From JAAGZL01 sp964628835 (GTDB lineage: Bacteria; Pseudomonadota; Gammaproteobacteria; Chromatiales; Chromatiaceae): DNA of 22,582 nucleotides. Every line of letters begins with the position of its first letter. Positions within the stretch are counted from its first letter, which is position 1. A model generated the notes under the pieces. That model had not been told where the DNA came from. It ran no database searches and saw only the letters and a list, made by a program, of their open reading frames with translations. The stretch lies in the NCBI GenBank assembly GCA_964628835.1, contig CAZVME010000054.1, positions 1-22,582 of the forward strand. The letters are read 5' to 3'. Below are positions 15,003 through 22,582 of this stretch, in pieces. Both the position numbers and the translations under genes were made by a program.

Positions 15003-16007
15003 ATGCTGAAGCGGGAGAGCAAATTCCCCGGGGCTTCCCGGCGCACCCAATCCCGCAATAGTGGCCACTATGGGCAGGAGCGTCCCCGCCGTAGCAAGTT
15101 CTTGCCGGTGTTGTTCATTCTCTCCTTGGCCGCTGGTCTCTACATCTACCAGATGCCGGGCAGGCCCTGGGCCCCATATCTGGCGCAACTGCAACAACTG
15201 CTGAGTGAGCGTGAAGGTATTGGAGTCCTACCTGGTCCAGGCTCACATCCAGCCACCAGGCCTGCTCCCAAGCCGCAGTCGCGGCCAAAATCCGTAGTGC
15301 AAAGACTGGCCCAAAAGAGAGTTGCTCCCACTGTCTATAGAGCGCCAGAGGCGCCTATGGGGCGAGATGGTGTCAAACCGGTGCAACTGGATATCTCTAT
15401 TGGTCTTGGGTTCAAGCCTGCGGGATTCAGGATCGGGGCCGTCTCAAAAAATATATCTCTGTCATCACAACCGGGCAGGCGCATGCATAGACTGCCCAGG
15501 TTTGACGCACTCCAGCAGAGCTATGGGGTGATCAAGCTGGCCCACGGCCAGGAGTATAGTTTTGCCCTGGATCTGGCGGCGGCGGGATATCGCATGTTCC
15601 TTGACCGTAATCGAAATGGAGATCTGCGCGATGATGGTGAGCCCCTGGTCAATCAAGGCAAGGGGCTATTTGCCACCAAGATCATCCTGCCACTGGCCCG
15701 TGTGAGTGGCATCTCAAAGTTGGAGGGGGAGTACCGGTTGTGGTTGTTTACCAATCCTGCTAGCTGGAAAAGGGGGAAAATGCTCTATTACTCCATGACT
15801 CAACTACGGGGGGAACTGGTGCTCAATGGGCGGCGTTATACGGCGTATCTGGCGGATAATGGGCCAGTGGATGGGGATTATCGTAATGACGGCATCAGCA
15901 TTGACCTGAATGGTGACGGCAAGATCAACCGGGGGACTGAGCAGTTCCCCCCAGGTAAGCCCGCCACGATAGATGGAGCGAGCTATAGGTTCCGCATAAT
16001 CAGGTGA
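15003..16007 (+). CDS. Membrane-anchored protein with two EF-hand-like calcium loops
   Basis: A 334-residue protein I cannot place in a named family. The first 31 residues are very basic, followed by one membrane helix at about 32-50 (KFLPVLFILSLAAGLYIY). A Pro/Arg-rich linker (80-115) then leads to an exported beta-rich domain. Two D-x-N-x-[DN]-G loops resemble calcium-binding loops: DRNRNGDLRDDGE (201-213) and DLNGDGKINRGTE (301-313), each with a Glu at position 13 rather than the EF-hand position 12. The topology suggests an N-in, C-out envelope protein. The ATG has only a weak GGAT ten bases upstream and probably depends on translation of the Sel1 gene just before it. Confidence 0.75.
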   Translation: MLKRESKFPGASRRTQSRNSGHYGQERPRRSKFLPVLFILSLAAGLYIYQMPGRPWAPYLAQLQQLLSEREGIGVLPGPGSHPATRPAPKPQSRPKSVVQRLAQKRVAPTVYRAPEAPMGRDGVKPVQLDISIGLGFKPAGFRIGAVSKNISLSSQPGRRMHRLPRFDALQQSYGVIKLAHGQEYSFALDLAAAGYRMFLDRNRNGDLRDDGEPLVNQGKGLFATKIILPLARVSGISKLEGEYRLWLFTNPASWKRGKMLYYSMTQLRGELVLNGRRYTAYLADNGPVDGDYRNDGISIDLNGDGKINRGTEQFPPGKPATIDGASYRFRIIR

Positions 16008-16046
16008 CACCAGCACTGCTGGCTTAGTGTTATTTGGTGCAATAGC

Positions 16047-16082
16047 GGCATAACGGGAGGCATATTTGCCTCCCGTTATGCC
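16047..16082. terminator. Perfect 16-bp hairpin between convergent genes
   Basis: GGCATAACGGGAGGCA (16047-16062) pairs exactly with 16067-16082 around a TATT loop. An outer pair, ACCAGCAC at 16009-16016 and GTGCTGGT at 16091-16098, extends the structure. Its place between two convergent stops suggests a bidirectional terminator, but neither side has a T-run. Confidence 0.5.
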
Positions 16083-16097
16083 ACGGCCTGGTGCTGG

Positions 16098-17165
16098 TTA
16101 TTTACCACCCCGGCGCAGTCGTACCGCCTCTGCCATGGCGTGCAGTAGGGGGGTGCTCTCCTCCCAGCTGATACAGGCGTCGGTGACACTCTGGCCATAG
16201 GTCAGCTCCTGGTCTGGCCGTATGTCCTGGCGGCCTGCCACCAGATTACTCTCGATCATGGCCCCGATAATACGCTGGTCGCCGCGGGCAATCTGCCCGG
16301 CCACGTCATGGGCGGTGCTGATCTGTTTCTCATGTCGCTTACGGCTGTTGGCGTGGCTGAAATCTATCATCATCTGCGGCTTATGACCGGCGGCTTCCAT
16401 CTCTTCAGCGGCAATGTTGATGCTCTCGGTATCATAGTTTGGCCGGGTGCCACCGCGCAGAATAACGTGACAGTCACTGTTGCCGCTGGTGGCAAAGATC
16501 GCAGAACGCCCCTGCTTGACCACAGACAGAAAATGGTGCGATTGCGAAGATGAACGGATCGCGTCCAGGGCTACCTTGAGACTGCCATTGGTGGCATTTT
16601 TGAAACCAACCGGGCAGGAGAGACCGGATGCAAGTTCGCGGTGCACCTGGCTCTCGGTTGTGCGGGCCCCGATGGCGCCCCAGCTGATCAGGTCGGCAAC
16701 ATACTGGGGGCTGATGGGGTCCAGGTACTCGGTGCCTGCGGGCAGGCCCATACCGTTGATGTCCAACAGTAGTTGGCGCGCCAGTTGCAGGCCCTTGTTG
16801 ATATGGAAGGTGTTATTCAGCTCCGGGTCGTTGATCAGCCCTTTCCAGCCCACCGTGGTGCGGGGTTTCTCAAAGTAAACCCGCATCACGATCATCAGGT
16901 CATCCTGATACTTGTCACACAGGGGTCTTAGTTTGGCAGCATACTCCCGTGCGGCATCCGGGTCGTGCACTGAGCAGGGTCCGATCACCACCAGCAGACG
17001 GTCATCCTCACCATGCAGGATTTTGTGGATGGCCTGGCGCGCCTTGTAGACGGTCTCGGCAGCCTGCTCGGTAATGGGGAAATCGGTTAATAATTGTTCC
17101 GGTGAGATTAGCTCTTTTATCTCGCGGATTCGAAGGTCATCTGTATTGTAGGTCATAATTTTCAT
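16098..17165 (-). CDS. aroG: 3-deoxy-7-phosphoheptulonate (DAHP) synthase, class I AroF/G/H type
   Basis: Catalyses condensation of phosphoenolpyruvate and erythrose 4-phosphate to DAHP, the first step of the shikimate pathway. 355 residues, close to E. coli AroG (350), with very high similarity by eye throughout. The metal ligands are all visible: Cys in GPCSVHDP, His in MIDFSHAN, Glu in GAMIESNL and Asp in VTDACISW. KPRTTVGWKGL and GARTTESQVHRELASGLS are active-site blocks. The N-terminal YNTDDLRI, part of the feedback-binding region in the E. coli enzymes, is kept, so allosteric control by an aromatic amino acid is likely, but which one cannot be read here; the symbol is nominal among aroF/aroG/aroH. 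The start could be this ATG or the one three codons in. Confidence 0.96.
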   Translation of the reverse strand: MKIMTYNTDDLRIREIKELISPEQLLTDFPITEQAAETVYKARQAIHKILHGEDDRLLVVIGPCSVHDPDAAREYAAKLRPLCDKYQDDLMIVMRVYFEKPRTTVGWKGLINDPELNNTFHINKGLQLARQLLLDINGMGLPAGTEYLDPISPQYVADLISWGAIGARTTESQVHRELASGLSCPVGFKNATNGSLKVALDAIRSSSQSHHFLSVVKQGRSAIFATSGNSDCHVILRGGTRPNYDTESINIAAEEMEAAGHKPQMMIDFSHANSRKRHEKQISTAHDVAGQIARGDQRIIGAMIESNLVAGRQDIRPDQELTYGQSVTDACISWEESTPLLHAMAEAVRLRRGGK

Positions 17166-17363
17166 GTCAAAGCTGAAGAACAGACGCGATTATAAAGCAA
17201 ATCGCATACCCATGCTGGCCTCTGGTGGTATGGTTCCGTACTGTAATTAAGGTTTATTTTGATCCTAGAACAAGGAGGTTTTTTCGGCGCAGAGGGCGCA
17301 GTTAAGGTAGAATTAGCGGGATATACCCGCTGCCGGGTGACGTATTTGAGAAGTATATTGAGC

Positions 17364-19247
17364 ATGAGTGAAAACAAATATCCACTGCTAAACGCCATTG
17401 ATACACCCTCCGGGTTGCGACTGCTGAACAAGTCACAACTGGCACAACTCTCCGAGGAACTCAGATGTTTTCTGATTGAGACCGTAGCCAGCACCGGGGG
17501 GCATCTGGCTGCCGGGCTTGGGGTGGTGGAGTTGTCGGTGGCGCTGCACTACGTGTTTGATACACCTGAGGACCGGGTGGTGTGGGATGTGGGGCACCAG
17601 GCCTACCCTCATAAGATCCTGACCGGGCGGCGTAATCAGATGCATACTCTGCGGCAACAGGGGGGATTGTCGGGGTTTCCACGGCGGGACGAGAGTCGCT
17701 ACGACGCCTTTGGCGTGGGTCATGCCAGTACCTCAATCAGCGCTGCCCTGGGTATGGCGGTAGCGGCCAGACAGAAAGGTGAGGATCGCAAGATTGTGGC
17801 GGTGATTGGCGACTCATCCATCAGTGGCGGCATGGCCTTTGAGGCCATGAATCAGGCCGGTGGAATGGATACTGACCTGTTGGTGATTCTGAACGACAAC
17901 GATATGGCGATCTCTCCACCAGTGGGTGCCTTTCGTAACCATCTGGCCAAAGTGCTCTCCAGCAAGGTGTACACCAAGGTAAGAGAGGGGGGGAAATCTG
18001 CCCTCAGTAATCTGCCCCATGTGAGCCAGTTTGTGGGGCGGGCGGAAGAACACATGAAGGGTATGGTGATGCCCGGCACCCTGTTTGAAGAGCTGGGATT
18101 CAACTACATTGGCCCCATTGACGGCCATGACATCGATGCGGTGGTGGATACCCTGGAGAACATGAAATCCATCCCGGGGCCGCGTCTGCTGCATGTGGTC
18201 ACCAAGAAGGGCAAGGGCTTTAAGCCGGCAGAGGGTGATCCCTGTTTCTACCATGGTGTACCGCCATTTGATCCCATAACCGGGGCTATCAGTGGTGGTG
18301 GGTCCGGGATGACCTATACCAAGGTTTTCGGTGATTGGATCTGTGATCTGGCGGCGCAGGATATGCGGGTGGTGGCCATAACGCCCGCCATGAGAGAGGG
18401 TTCCGGGTTGGTGCGTTATGCCAAGAACTATCCCGAGCGTTATTATGATGTGGGCATCGCCGAAGGGCACGCCCTGACCTTTGCCGCTGGTATCTCCTGT
18501 GAGGGGTTAAAGCCGGTGGTGGCGATCTACTCCACTTTTTTACAGCGCGCCTTCGATCAACTGGCGCATGATATTGCACTACAAAATCTGGATGTAACCC
18601 TGGCCGTGGATCGGGCCGGGCTGGTGGGGGCGGATGGCGCCACCCACTCGGGCAGCTTTGATTTGAGCTATGTGCGTAGTCTGCCAAATATGTTAGTGAT
18701 GGCCCCGGCCAATGAGAATGAGTGTCGCCAGATGTTGCAGACCGCCTATGAGTTCGAGGGGCCAGCCATGGTGCGTTATCCACGCGGGACCGGTCCCGGT
18801 GTGGCCATCTCCAAAGAGATAGATACCCTGCCCATAGGTGTCGGGCAGGTGGTTCGGGATGGGAAGAAGATCGCGCTTCTGGCCTTCGGCAGCATGCTCA
18901 CCCCATCCCTGAAGGCGGCTGAAAGCCTGAATGCAACCGTGGTCAACATGCGCTTTGTAAAGCCACTGGATGAAGAGCTGATAACCAGTTTGGCGGAAAC
19001 CCATGAGATCCTGGTCACCCTGGAAGAGAATATGGTTCAGGGCGGAGCTGGATCTGCCGTCAATGAGTGTCTGGCCCGGTGTGATATCAATGTCCGGGTA
19101 TTGAACCTGGGTTTGCCAGACCGCTTTATCGAACAGGCATCACCCAGCCAGCAGTTGCAGGCGTGTGGCCTGGATGTGGCTGGCATCATCAATGCTGTAA
19201 CTCAGTTTTCCGATAGTGACACGCTGGCCAGTACAGTGTCAGGCTGA
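17364..19247 (+). CDS. dxs: 1-deoxy-D-xylulose-5-phosphate synthase
   Basis: Thiamine diphosphate enzyme that makes DXP from pyruvate and glyceraldehyde 3-phosphate, entry to the MEP isoprenoid pathway and a precursor of thiamine and pyridoxal. 627 residues from this ATG (E. coli 620). Visible are WDVGHQAYPHKILTGRR, GHASTSISAALG, NDNDMAIS, GTLFEELGFNYIGPIDGHD, ITPAMREGSG, YSTFLQRAFDQ, DRAGLVGADG and VRYPRG. Two blocks deviate: the thiamine motif GDG reads GDS (149-151), and the IAEQHA block reads IAEGHA, keeping catalytic Glu367. The ATG at 17364 was chosen by alignment with other Dxs; reading back to a TTG at 17259 would add 35 unconserved residues. Ribosome binding site weak. A short stem, AGCGGG-ATATA-CCCGCT, lies in the leader at 17315-17331. 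The DUF945 gene follows after 32 bases. Confidence 0.95.
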   Translation: MSENKYPLLNAIDTPSGLRLLNKSQLAQLSEELRCFLIETVASTGGHLAAGLGVVELSVALHYVFDTPEDRVVWDVGHQAYPHKILTGRRNQMHTLRQQGGLSGFPRRDESRYDAFGVGHASTSISAALGMAVAARQKGEDRKIVAVIGDSSISGGMAFEAMNQAGGMDTDLLVILNDNDMAISPPVGAFRNHLAKVLSSKVYTKVREGGKSALSNLPHVSQFVGRAEEHMKGMVMPGTLFEELGFNYIGPIDGHDIDAVVDTLENMKSIPGPRLLHVVTKKGKGFKPAEGDPCFYHGVPPFDPITGAISGGGSGMTYTKVFGDWICDLAAQDMRVVAITPAMREGSGLVRYAKNYPERYYDVGIAEGHALTFAAGISCEGLKPVVAIYSTFLQRAFDQLAHDIALQNLDVTLAVDRAGLVGADGATHSGSFDLSYVRSLPNMLVMAPANENECRQMLQTAYEFEGPAMVRYPRGTGPGVAISKEIDTLPIGVGQVVRDGKKIALLAFGSMLTPSLKAAESLNATVVNMRFVKPLDEELITSLAETHEILVTLEENMVQGGAGSAVNECLARCDINVRVLNLGLPDRFIEQASPSQQLQACGLDVAGIINAVTQFSDSDTLASTVSG

Positions 19248-19279
19248 TCGGTACCAAATCTTCCAGGAATGGAGTCACC

Positions 19280-20665
19280 ATGAAAAAAATTGCTATCCTG
19301 ATTTCAATATTGGTTGCTGCGCTGTTTGTCGCCCCTGGCGTCATCGGGTTTATGGCCCAGAACCGGTACCAGGAGATCATTATCGGCATGCAGCAGGCGG
19401 GGCTTGAAGTTACCCGCAACGACTACCAGCGTGGCTGGTTCGGATCACGTTCAGAGACTGAATTCAAGCTGGCCCTGCCGCAGGATATGGGCGTGGAAGG
19501 GTTTACCCTCTCTATGCATAGTGATCTGGTGCATGGCCCCCTGTCACCCGATGGCGGGATGGCACTGGCATCGGTTGGCACCTATTTCAAGATCAACGGT
19601 GAGGCGCTATTCCCGGAGGATGATAATAAGATTCTGAATACCATAATCACCCTGGGTGGCAGTGGTAAGACCCTGATTGAGATTCCCGCGCTGAAGCTTG
19701 CGGGTGGTCCGGGAACGCCAGAGATTCAGTTTGGTGGGGCCGATGGTGTGCTGCTGTTTGACACCAGCTTTTCCCAGTTGGAGATTGATCTGAAGGTTCC
19801 GGCCTTACGCTTGGGCGGAGGGGAGGGGCAGAGCCTGAAGATTACTGAAGTTACCCTCGTCTCAAAATCCAATAAAGGCCTATCCAACCTGCGTCTGGGC
19901 AGTGGCAAGCTGTGGATCAAGCAGATCGGTTTTGTTAAACCCAAGAATGGAGTGAATATCAATATTGATGCCATTGATCTGTATGGCGATACGCAGGTGC
20001 AGGAGGGTAACCTCACCTTCAAGGCAAACTACTCGCTGCAGGCGGTGGCGGTGAACGAAACCAACTATGGGCCGGCGGAGCTTGAGTTTGATATTGGTAA
20101 TATTCCGGTGGAAGTTACAGCAAAGATACAGCAGGATATGCAGGATATCCGGCGCCAGAATCTGCCCCAAGAGCAGCTGGGAATGGCCTTGTTGAACGTG
20201 CTTATGGCGGCGAGTCCTGATCTGCTTAAGGCCAATCCCGAACTGAAGCTGAAGCGTTTTTTTGTTAAGACTCCAGACGGGGACATTGAAGGGAATCTCT
20301 CACTGGCCACAGATGGATTGTCGTTAGGTGATCTTGGGAGCGCGCAGGCGGTTCTGGGAAAACTGAATGCTGATGCAGCGTTGCGTATGCCAGAGAAACT
20401 GCTGCGTTCCATTCTGGAAAAGCAGGCACAGCAGAGTGTCAGGCAGCAGGTAGCGATGCGTAAGCAGCTGGGCGAAGAGATTGAGATGCCCTCGGAAGAT
20501 AAGATGCAGCTGCTGGGGCAGGATCTGGTGGAACAGCGCTTGAATGGTTTGCTAGAACAGGAGATGTTGGTTCGTGACGGTGCATACATATCCGGCAACG
20601 CCAAGCTCGGTGGTGGCTTGCTGAGTGTGAATGGCAAGACTATCCCACTGTTCATGGTGCAGTAA
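19280..20665 (+). CDS. DUF945 (YdgA family) protein
   Basis: A 461-residue protein of the DUF945/YdgA family. It starts with a single hydrophobic segment, ILISILVAALFVAPGVIGFMA (5-25), acting as signal anchor, then the family pattern NRYQEIIIGMQQAGLEVTRNDYQRGWFGSRSE. The rest is a long beta-rich repeat region. The C-terminal part is charged and helical, ending in a segment typical of the family (GLLEQEMLVRDGAYISGNAKL). Function is unknown in the family; it is probably an inner-membrane-anchored periplasmic protein. GGAG lies five bases before the ATG. It is 32 bases after dxs, so likely co-transcribed, though the functional link is not clear. Confidence 0.87.
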   Translation: MKKIAILISILVAALFVAPGVIGFMAQNRYQEIIIGMQQAGLEVTRNDYQRGWFGSRSETEFKLALPQDMGVEGFTLSMHSDLVHGPLSPDGGMALASVGTYFKINGEALFPEDDNKILNTIITLGGSGKTLIEIPALKLAGGPGTPEIQFGGADGVLLFDTSFSQLEIDLKVPALRLGGGEGQSLKITEVTLVSKSNKGLSNLRLGSGKLWIKQIGFVKPKNGVNINIDAIDLYGDTQVQEGNLTFKANYSLQAVAVNETNYGPAELEFDIGNIPVEVTAKIQQDMQDIRRQNLPQEQLGMALLNVLMAASPDLLKANPELKLKRFFVKTPDGDIEGNLSLATDGLSLGDLGSAQAVLGKLNADAALRMPEKLLRSILEKQAQQSVRQQVAMRKQLGEEIEMPSEDKMQLLGQDLVEQRLNGLLEQEMLVRDGAYISGNAKLGGGLLSVNGKTIPLFMVQ

Positions 20666-20670
20666 CGAAA

Positions 20671-20706
20671 ACCGGCTATCCAGTCATGAAGTCTAGATAG
20701 CCAGGT
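20671..20706 (+). other. Stem-loop just past the DUF945 stop
   Basis: ACC-GGCTATC (20671-20680) pairs with GATAGCC-A-GGT (20696-20706) with one bulged base and a 15-base loop. No T-run follows, so a weak or rho-assisted 3' end is possible. Confidence 0.45.
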
Positions 20707-20717
20707 TACTGATTTTA

Positions 20718-20859
20718 AGGAAGCTCTGATTAAAGCCATCCATGGCTTTAATCAGAGTATGTAGGTGGAAAATGCGATTTCCCACTTCCTGCATTCCCAA
20801 TGGCTCATAGCCATAAAAAATGGCAGCGTATCCATGTGCTGCAGGAACCTCTGAATAAA
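20718..20859 (+). repeat. Imperfect direct repeats around hairpin-rich segment
   Basis: AGGAAGCTCTGATTAAA at 20718-20734 and AGGAACCTCTGAATAAA at 20843-20859 agree at 15 of 17 positions in the same orientation. The 108 bases between hold part of the 16-bp stem below and three smaller stems, including GTGGAAAAT-GCG-ATTTCCCAC with one mismatch, ATGGCT-CAT-AGCCAT and GCAGC...GCTGC. Confidence 0.55.
20724..20757. other. Perfect 16-bp palindrome between convergent genes
   Basis: CTCTGATTAAAGCCAT (20724-20739) is exactly complementary to 20742-20757, separated by CC only. It lies between the convergent DUF945 and nhaD genes. Lack of a T-run and the overlap with the direct repeat argue against a plain terminator. 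Confidence 0.65.
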
Positions 20860-20870
20860 ACAGAAATTTC

Positions 20871-22310
20871 TTAGAAGGTTATGGTTGGGCTCATCCAGAT
20901 GTGAACCGCGATGGATGCCGCATAGCCCAGTGCAATCACTGGCGCCCACTTGAGATGCCCAAAGAAGGTGTAGCGGCCTCTGGCCTGACCCATCAGGGCA
21001 ACGCCGGCAGCGGAGCCGATGGAGAGTAGTGATCCGCCCACCCCGGCAGTCAGGGTTACCAATAGCCACTGGTCATATGACATCTCAGGCATCATGGTAA
21101 GCACGGCAAACATGACCGGGATGTTATCCACGATGGCGGAGAGTATGCCCACCACAATGTTGGCGTTGGTGTGGCCCCAGTCTACGTACATGAGCTCTGA
21201 GACCATGGCCAGATAACCCATGAAACCAAGGCCGCCCACGCACAGTACAACACCGTAGAAAAATAGCAGGGTATCCCACTCGGCTCGGGCAATTTTGTTG
21301 AACACATCGAATGCCACCGGATCACCTATCTGTCCTGCATGCTCAGTGTTTTCCGCCTTGTCATGGTGTAGGCGCGAGGTGCGCTTCAGGAAGTAGCCAA
21401 AAAACTGCAGGTATGAGAGGCCAGTGAGCATACCGATTACTGGTGGCAGATGCAGGAAGTTATGGAAGCAAACTGCAGTAGTGATAGTCAGGAGAAACAA
21501 GGCAATGATCCTTTTTGCGCCACGTTTCATCACCACTGTATCGCCACCGCCAGTCGGTTTTTCGTCGGGAACGGCAAAGGACATGATTGCCGCAGGCACC
21601 AGCCAGTTGACCACTGAAGGAATGAACAGCCCAAAGAAGGCCCAGAAATCAACGGCCCCCTGTGGTGTGACAATGGACTTCTGCCACACCATCAGGGTGG
21701 TGATATCCCCAAACGGGCTGAAGGCACCGCCGGCATTGGCGGCTACCACAATGTTGATGCAGCCTAGCAGGATAAACTTGCTGTTATAGCCACCCACAGC
21801 GAGGATTACAGCGCACATCAGCAGTGCGGTGGTCAGATTATCTGCGATGGGTGAGATAAAGAAAGAGAGTACGCCGGTGATCCAGAATAGTTGCCGGAAC
21901 CCAAACCCCTTGATTACCAGCCAGGAACGCAGGCTCTCAAATACATTCCTCTCATCCATGGCGTTGATGTAGGTCATCGCCACCAGCAGGAATAGCATCA
22001 GTTCTGCATACTCCAGCAGGTTGTGGCGTACGGCAACTTCAGCCTCGTGGGTGAGACCGTTGTTGGCGTAGACTACAGCGATACAGGCCCAGATGATGCC
22101 TGCGGCCAGGATTACGGGTTTGGATTTACGTAGATGAGTAAACTCCTCTGCCATAACCAGTAGATAAGCTACACCGAAAATTGCCAGGCCTGCATATCCG
22201 ACCAGATGGGTGGTCAGATCAAGGTGAGTTCCTTCTCCTGCGGCAGATGCCATGACTGCACCTGGCAGTATGCAAAGGATAAGAGTAATTAGTGTCGACA
22301 GCTGTTTCAC
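20871..22310 (-). CDS. nhaD: NhaD-type Na+/H+ antiporter
   Basis: Inner-membrane sodium:proton antiporter of the NhaD family (ion transporter superfamily), 479 residues, a usual length, with about 12 hydrophobic segments after a signal-like start (LITLILCILPGAVMASAAG). Family blocks are ISPIADNLTTALLM (152-165), NAGGAFSPFGDITTLMVW (192-209) and VDNIPVMFAVL (394-404), whose polar and acidic residues lie in the ion path by comparison with studied NhaD proteins. It would expel Na+ or Li+ in exchange for protons under alkaline or saline conditions. The start is a GTG; AGGGGAG lies about 11 bases upstream, a long spacing. On the coding strand a perfect TATAAT occurs at 22374-22379 but no good -35 could be paired with it. 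The upstream neighbour is a truncated SulP gene. Confidence 0.95.
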   Translation of the reverse strand: MKQLSTLITLILCILPGAVMASAAGEGTHLDLTTHLVGYAGLAIFGVAYLLVMAEEFTHLRKSKPVILAAGIIWACIAVVYANNGLTHEAEVAVRHNLLEYAELMLFLLVAMTYINAMDERNVFESLRSWLVIKGFGFRQLFWITGVLSFFISPIADNLTTALLMCAVILAVGGYNSKFILLGCINIVVAANAGGAFSPFGDITTLMVWQKSIVTPQGAVDFWAFFGLFIPSVVNWLVPAAIMSFAVPDEKPTGGGDTVVMKRGAKRIIALFLLTITTAVCFHNFLHLPPVIGMLTGLSYLQFFGYFLKRTSRLHHDKAENTEHAGQIGDPVAFDVFNKIARAEWDTLLFFYGVVLCVGGLGFMGYLAMVSELMYVDWGHTNANIVVGILSAIVDNIPVMFAVLTMMPEMSYDQWLLVTLTAGVGGSLLSIGSAAGVALMGQARGRYTFFGHLKWAPVIALGYAASIAVHIWMSPTITF

Positions 22311-22521
22311 TGGTTTTGTAACTCCCCTAAAAAGATTGTTCTGTTCATATCGTCCTTAGCTGTTCAGCCTTTAATTATATCCAGGCGAGGCCAGCTAATA
22401 CTCTATATTTGATTGACTCCCAGACCTATACGCCATCTGCCATTATTGGCCAACACCGGTCTATCCCCGTAGTCACTTAATCCAGATACTACATGAATTG
22501 AATGGGAGATTTTATCTAATT

Positions 22522-22582
22522 TTATTTTCTGGTACGTGCCGCCATGGCCTTGGCAATGGCAATGGCCTCCATGAAACCGATC
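22522..22582 (-). pseudogene. Truncated SulP-family anion permease (3' end of a remnant)
   Basis: The last 19 codons of an open frame entering from the right edge read IGFMEAIAIAKAMAARTRK, then TAA. This is the highly conserved SulP block (GFMEAISIAKAMAARTRQR...), which in intact SulP permeases lies well before the end and is followed by the DPNQELIGQG segment, more membrane helices and usually a STAS domain. Here a stop comes right after it, and none of the three downstream frames up to nhaD resumes SulP sequence, so the C-terminal part appears deleted. The upstream part lies outside the window. Confidence 0.72.

Noticed and set aside
17259..17363. N-terminal extension of Dxs from a TTG codon
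   Set aside because: The 35 extra residues have no counterpart in Dxs proteins, and the family start aligns with MSENKYPLL at 17364.
17814..18470. 218-codon open frame on the minus strand inside dxs
   Set aside because: Shadow of dxs codon bias, rich in His and Gly, with no recognisable motif.
20065..20739. 224-codon open frame on the minus strand
   Set aside because: Antisense to the DUF945 gene; Ser-rich composition typical of a shadow frame.
22374..22379. Perfect TATAAT on the minus strand before nhaD
   Set aside because: Well placed for nhaD but no acceptable -35 hexamer at 17-18 bases; kept only as a note.
1..22582. CRISPR array, tRNA or rRNA genes, or an intact insertion sequence
   Set aside because: No regularly spaced repeats, cloverleaf-like sequences, rRNA motifs or transposase genes were seen on either strand.

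Overview
The window reads as a chromosomal segment of a gammaproteobacterium. Cca carries the HD domain typical of that class, the Rsd/AlgQ anti-sigma factor and the Slt70-type lytic transglycosylase are gammaproteobacterial families, and the DAHP synthase is of the E. coli AroF/G/H type. A TauE/SafE carrier, NhaD, a PEP-CTERM protein, a stand-alone PCP_red domain and a SulP remnant would suit a sulfur-oxidising or Chromatiales-like lineage, but that placement is inference.

Layout. 1-5.8 kb: a pteridine reductase-like SDR (cut by the left edge) diverges from a MidA/NDUFAF7-type methyltransferase, which overlaps a lipoprotein gene. Next come cca, whose last codons lie in one arm of an 18-bp inverted repeat, a lipoprotein metallopeptidase (PF10023) and an NDUFA9-like SDR. 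5.9-9.8 kb: a TauE/SafE carrier, rsd and an 816-residue protein with a class III nucleotide cyclase-like core. 9.8-12.3 kb: a gene-poor, AT-richer stretch with a PEP-CTERM protein, a TrmO-like protein with a signal peptide, a 57-residue PCP_red protein, two intrinsic terminators and about five copies of a short dispersed repeat. 12.3-17.2 kb: slt, a Sel1-repeat protein, a membrane-anchored protein with two calcium-loop-like motifs, and DAHP synthase. 17.3-22.6 kb: dxs, a DUF945 protein, a hairpin-rich intergenic region, nhaD, and at the right edge the truncated end of a SulP permease gene.

Most genes are housekeeping or envelope functions: tRNA 3'-end maturation (cca), entry to aromatic amino-acid synthesis (DAHP synthase), isoprenoid synthesis (dxs), peptidoglycan turnover (slt), ion and anion transport (nhaD, TauE/SafE) and sigma-70 control (rsd). 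No single large new gene cluster is evident. The points most worth following are a Cca lacking nine residues of the catalytic flexible loop, the large cyclase-like protein with unusual substrate-determining positions, an apparently exported TrmO-like protein, a Dxs with substitutions in two very conserved motifs, and the truncated SulP.
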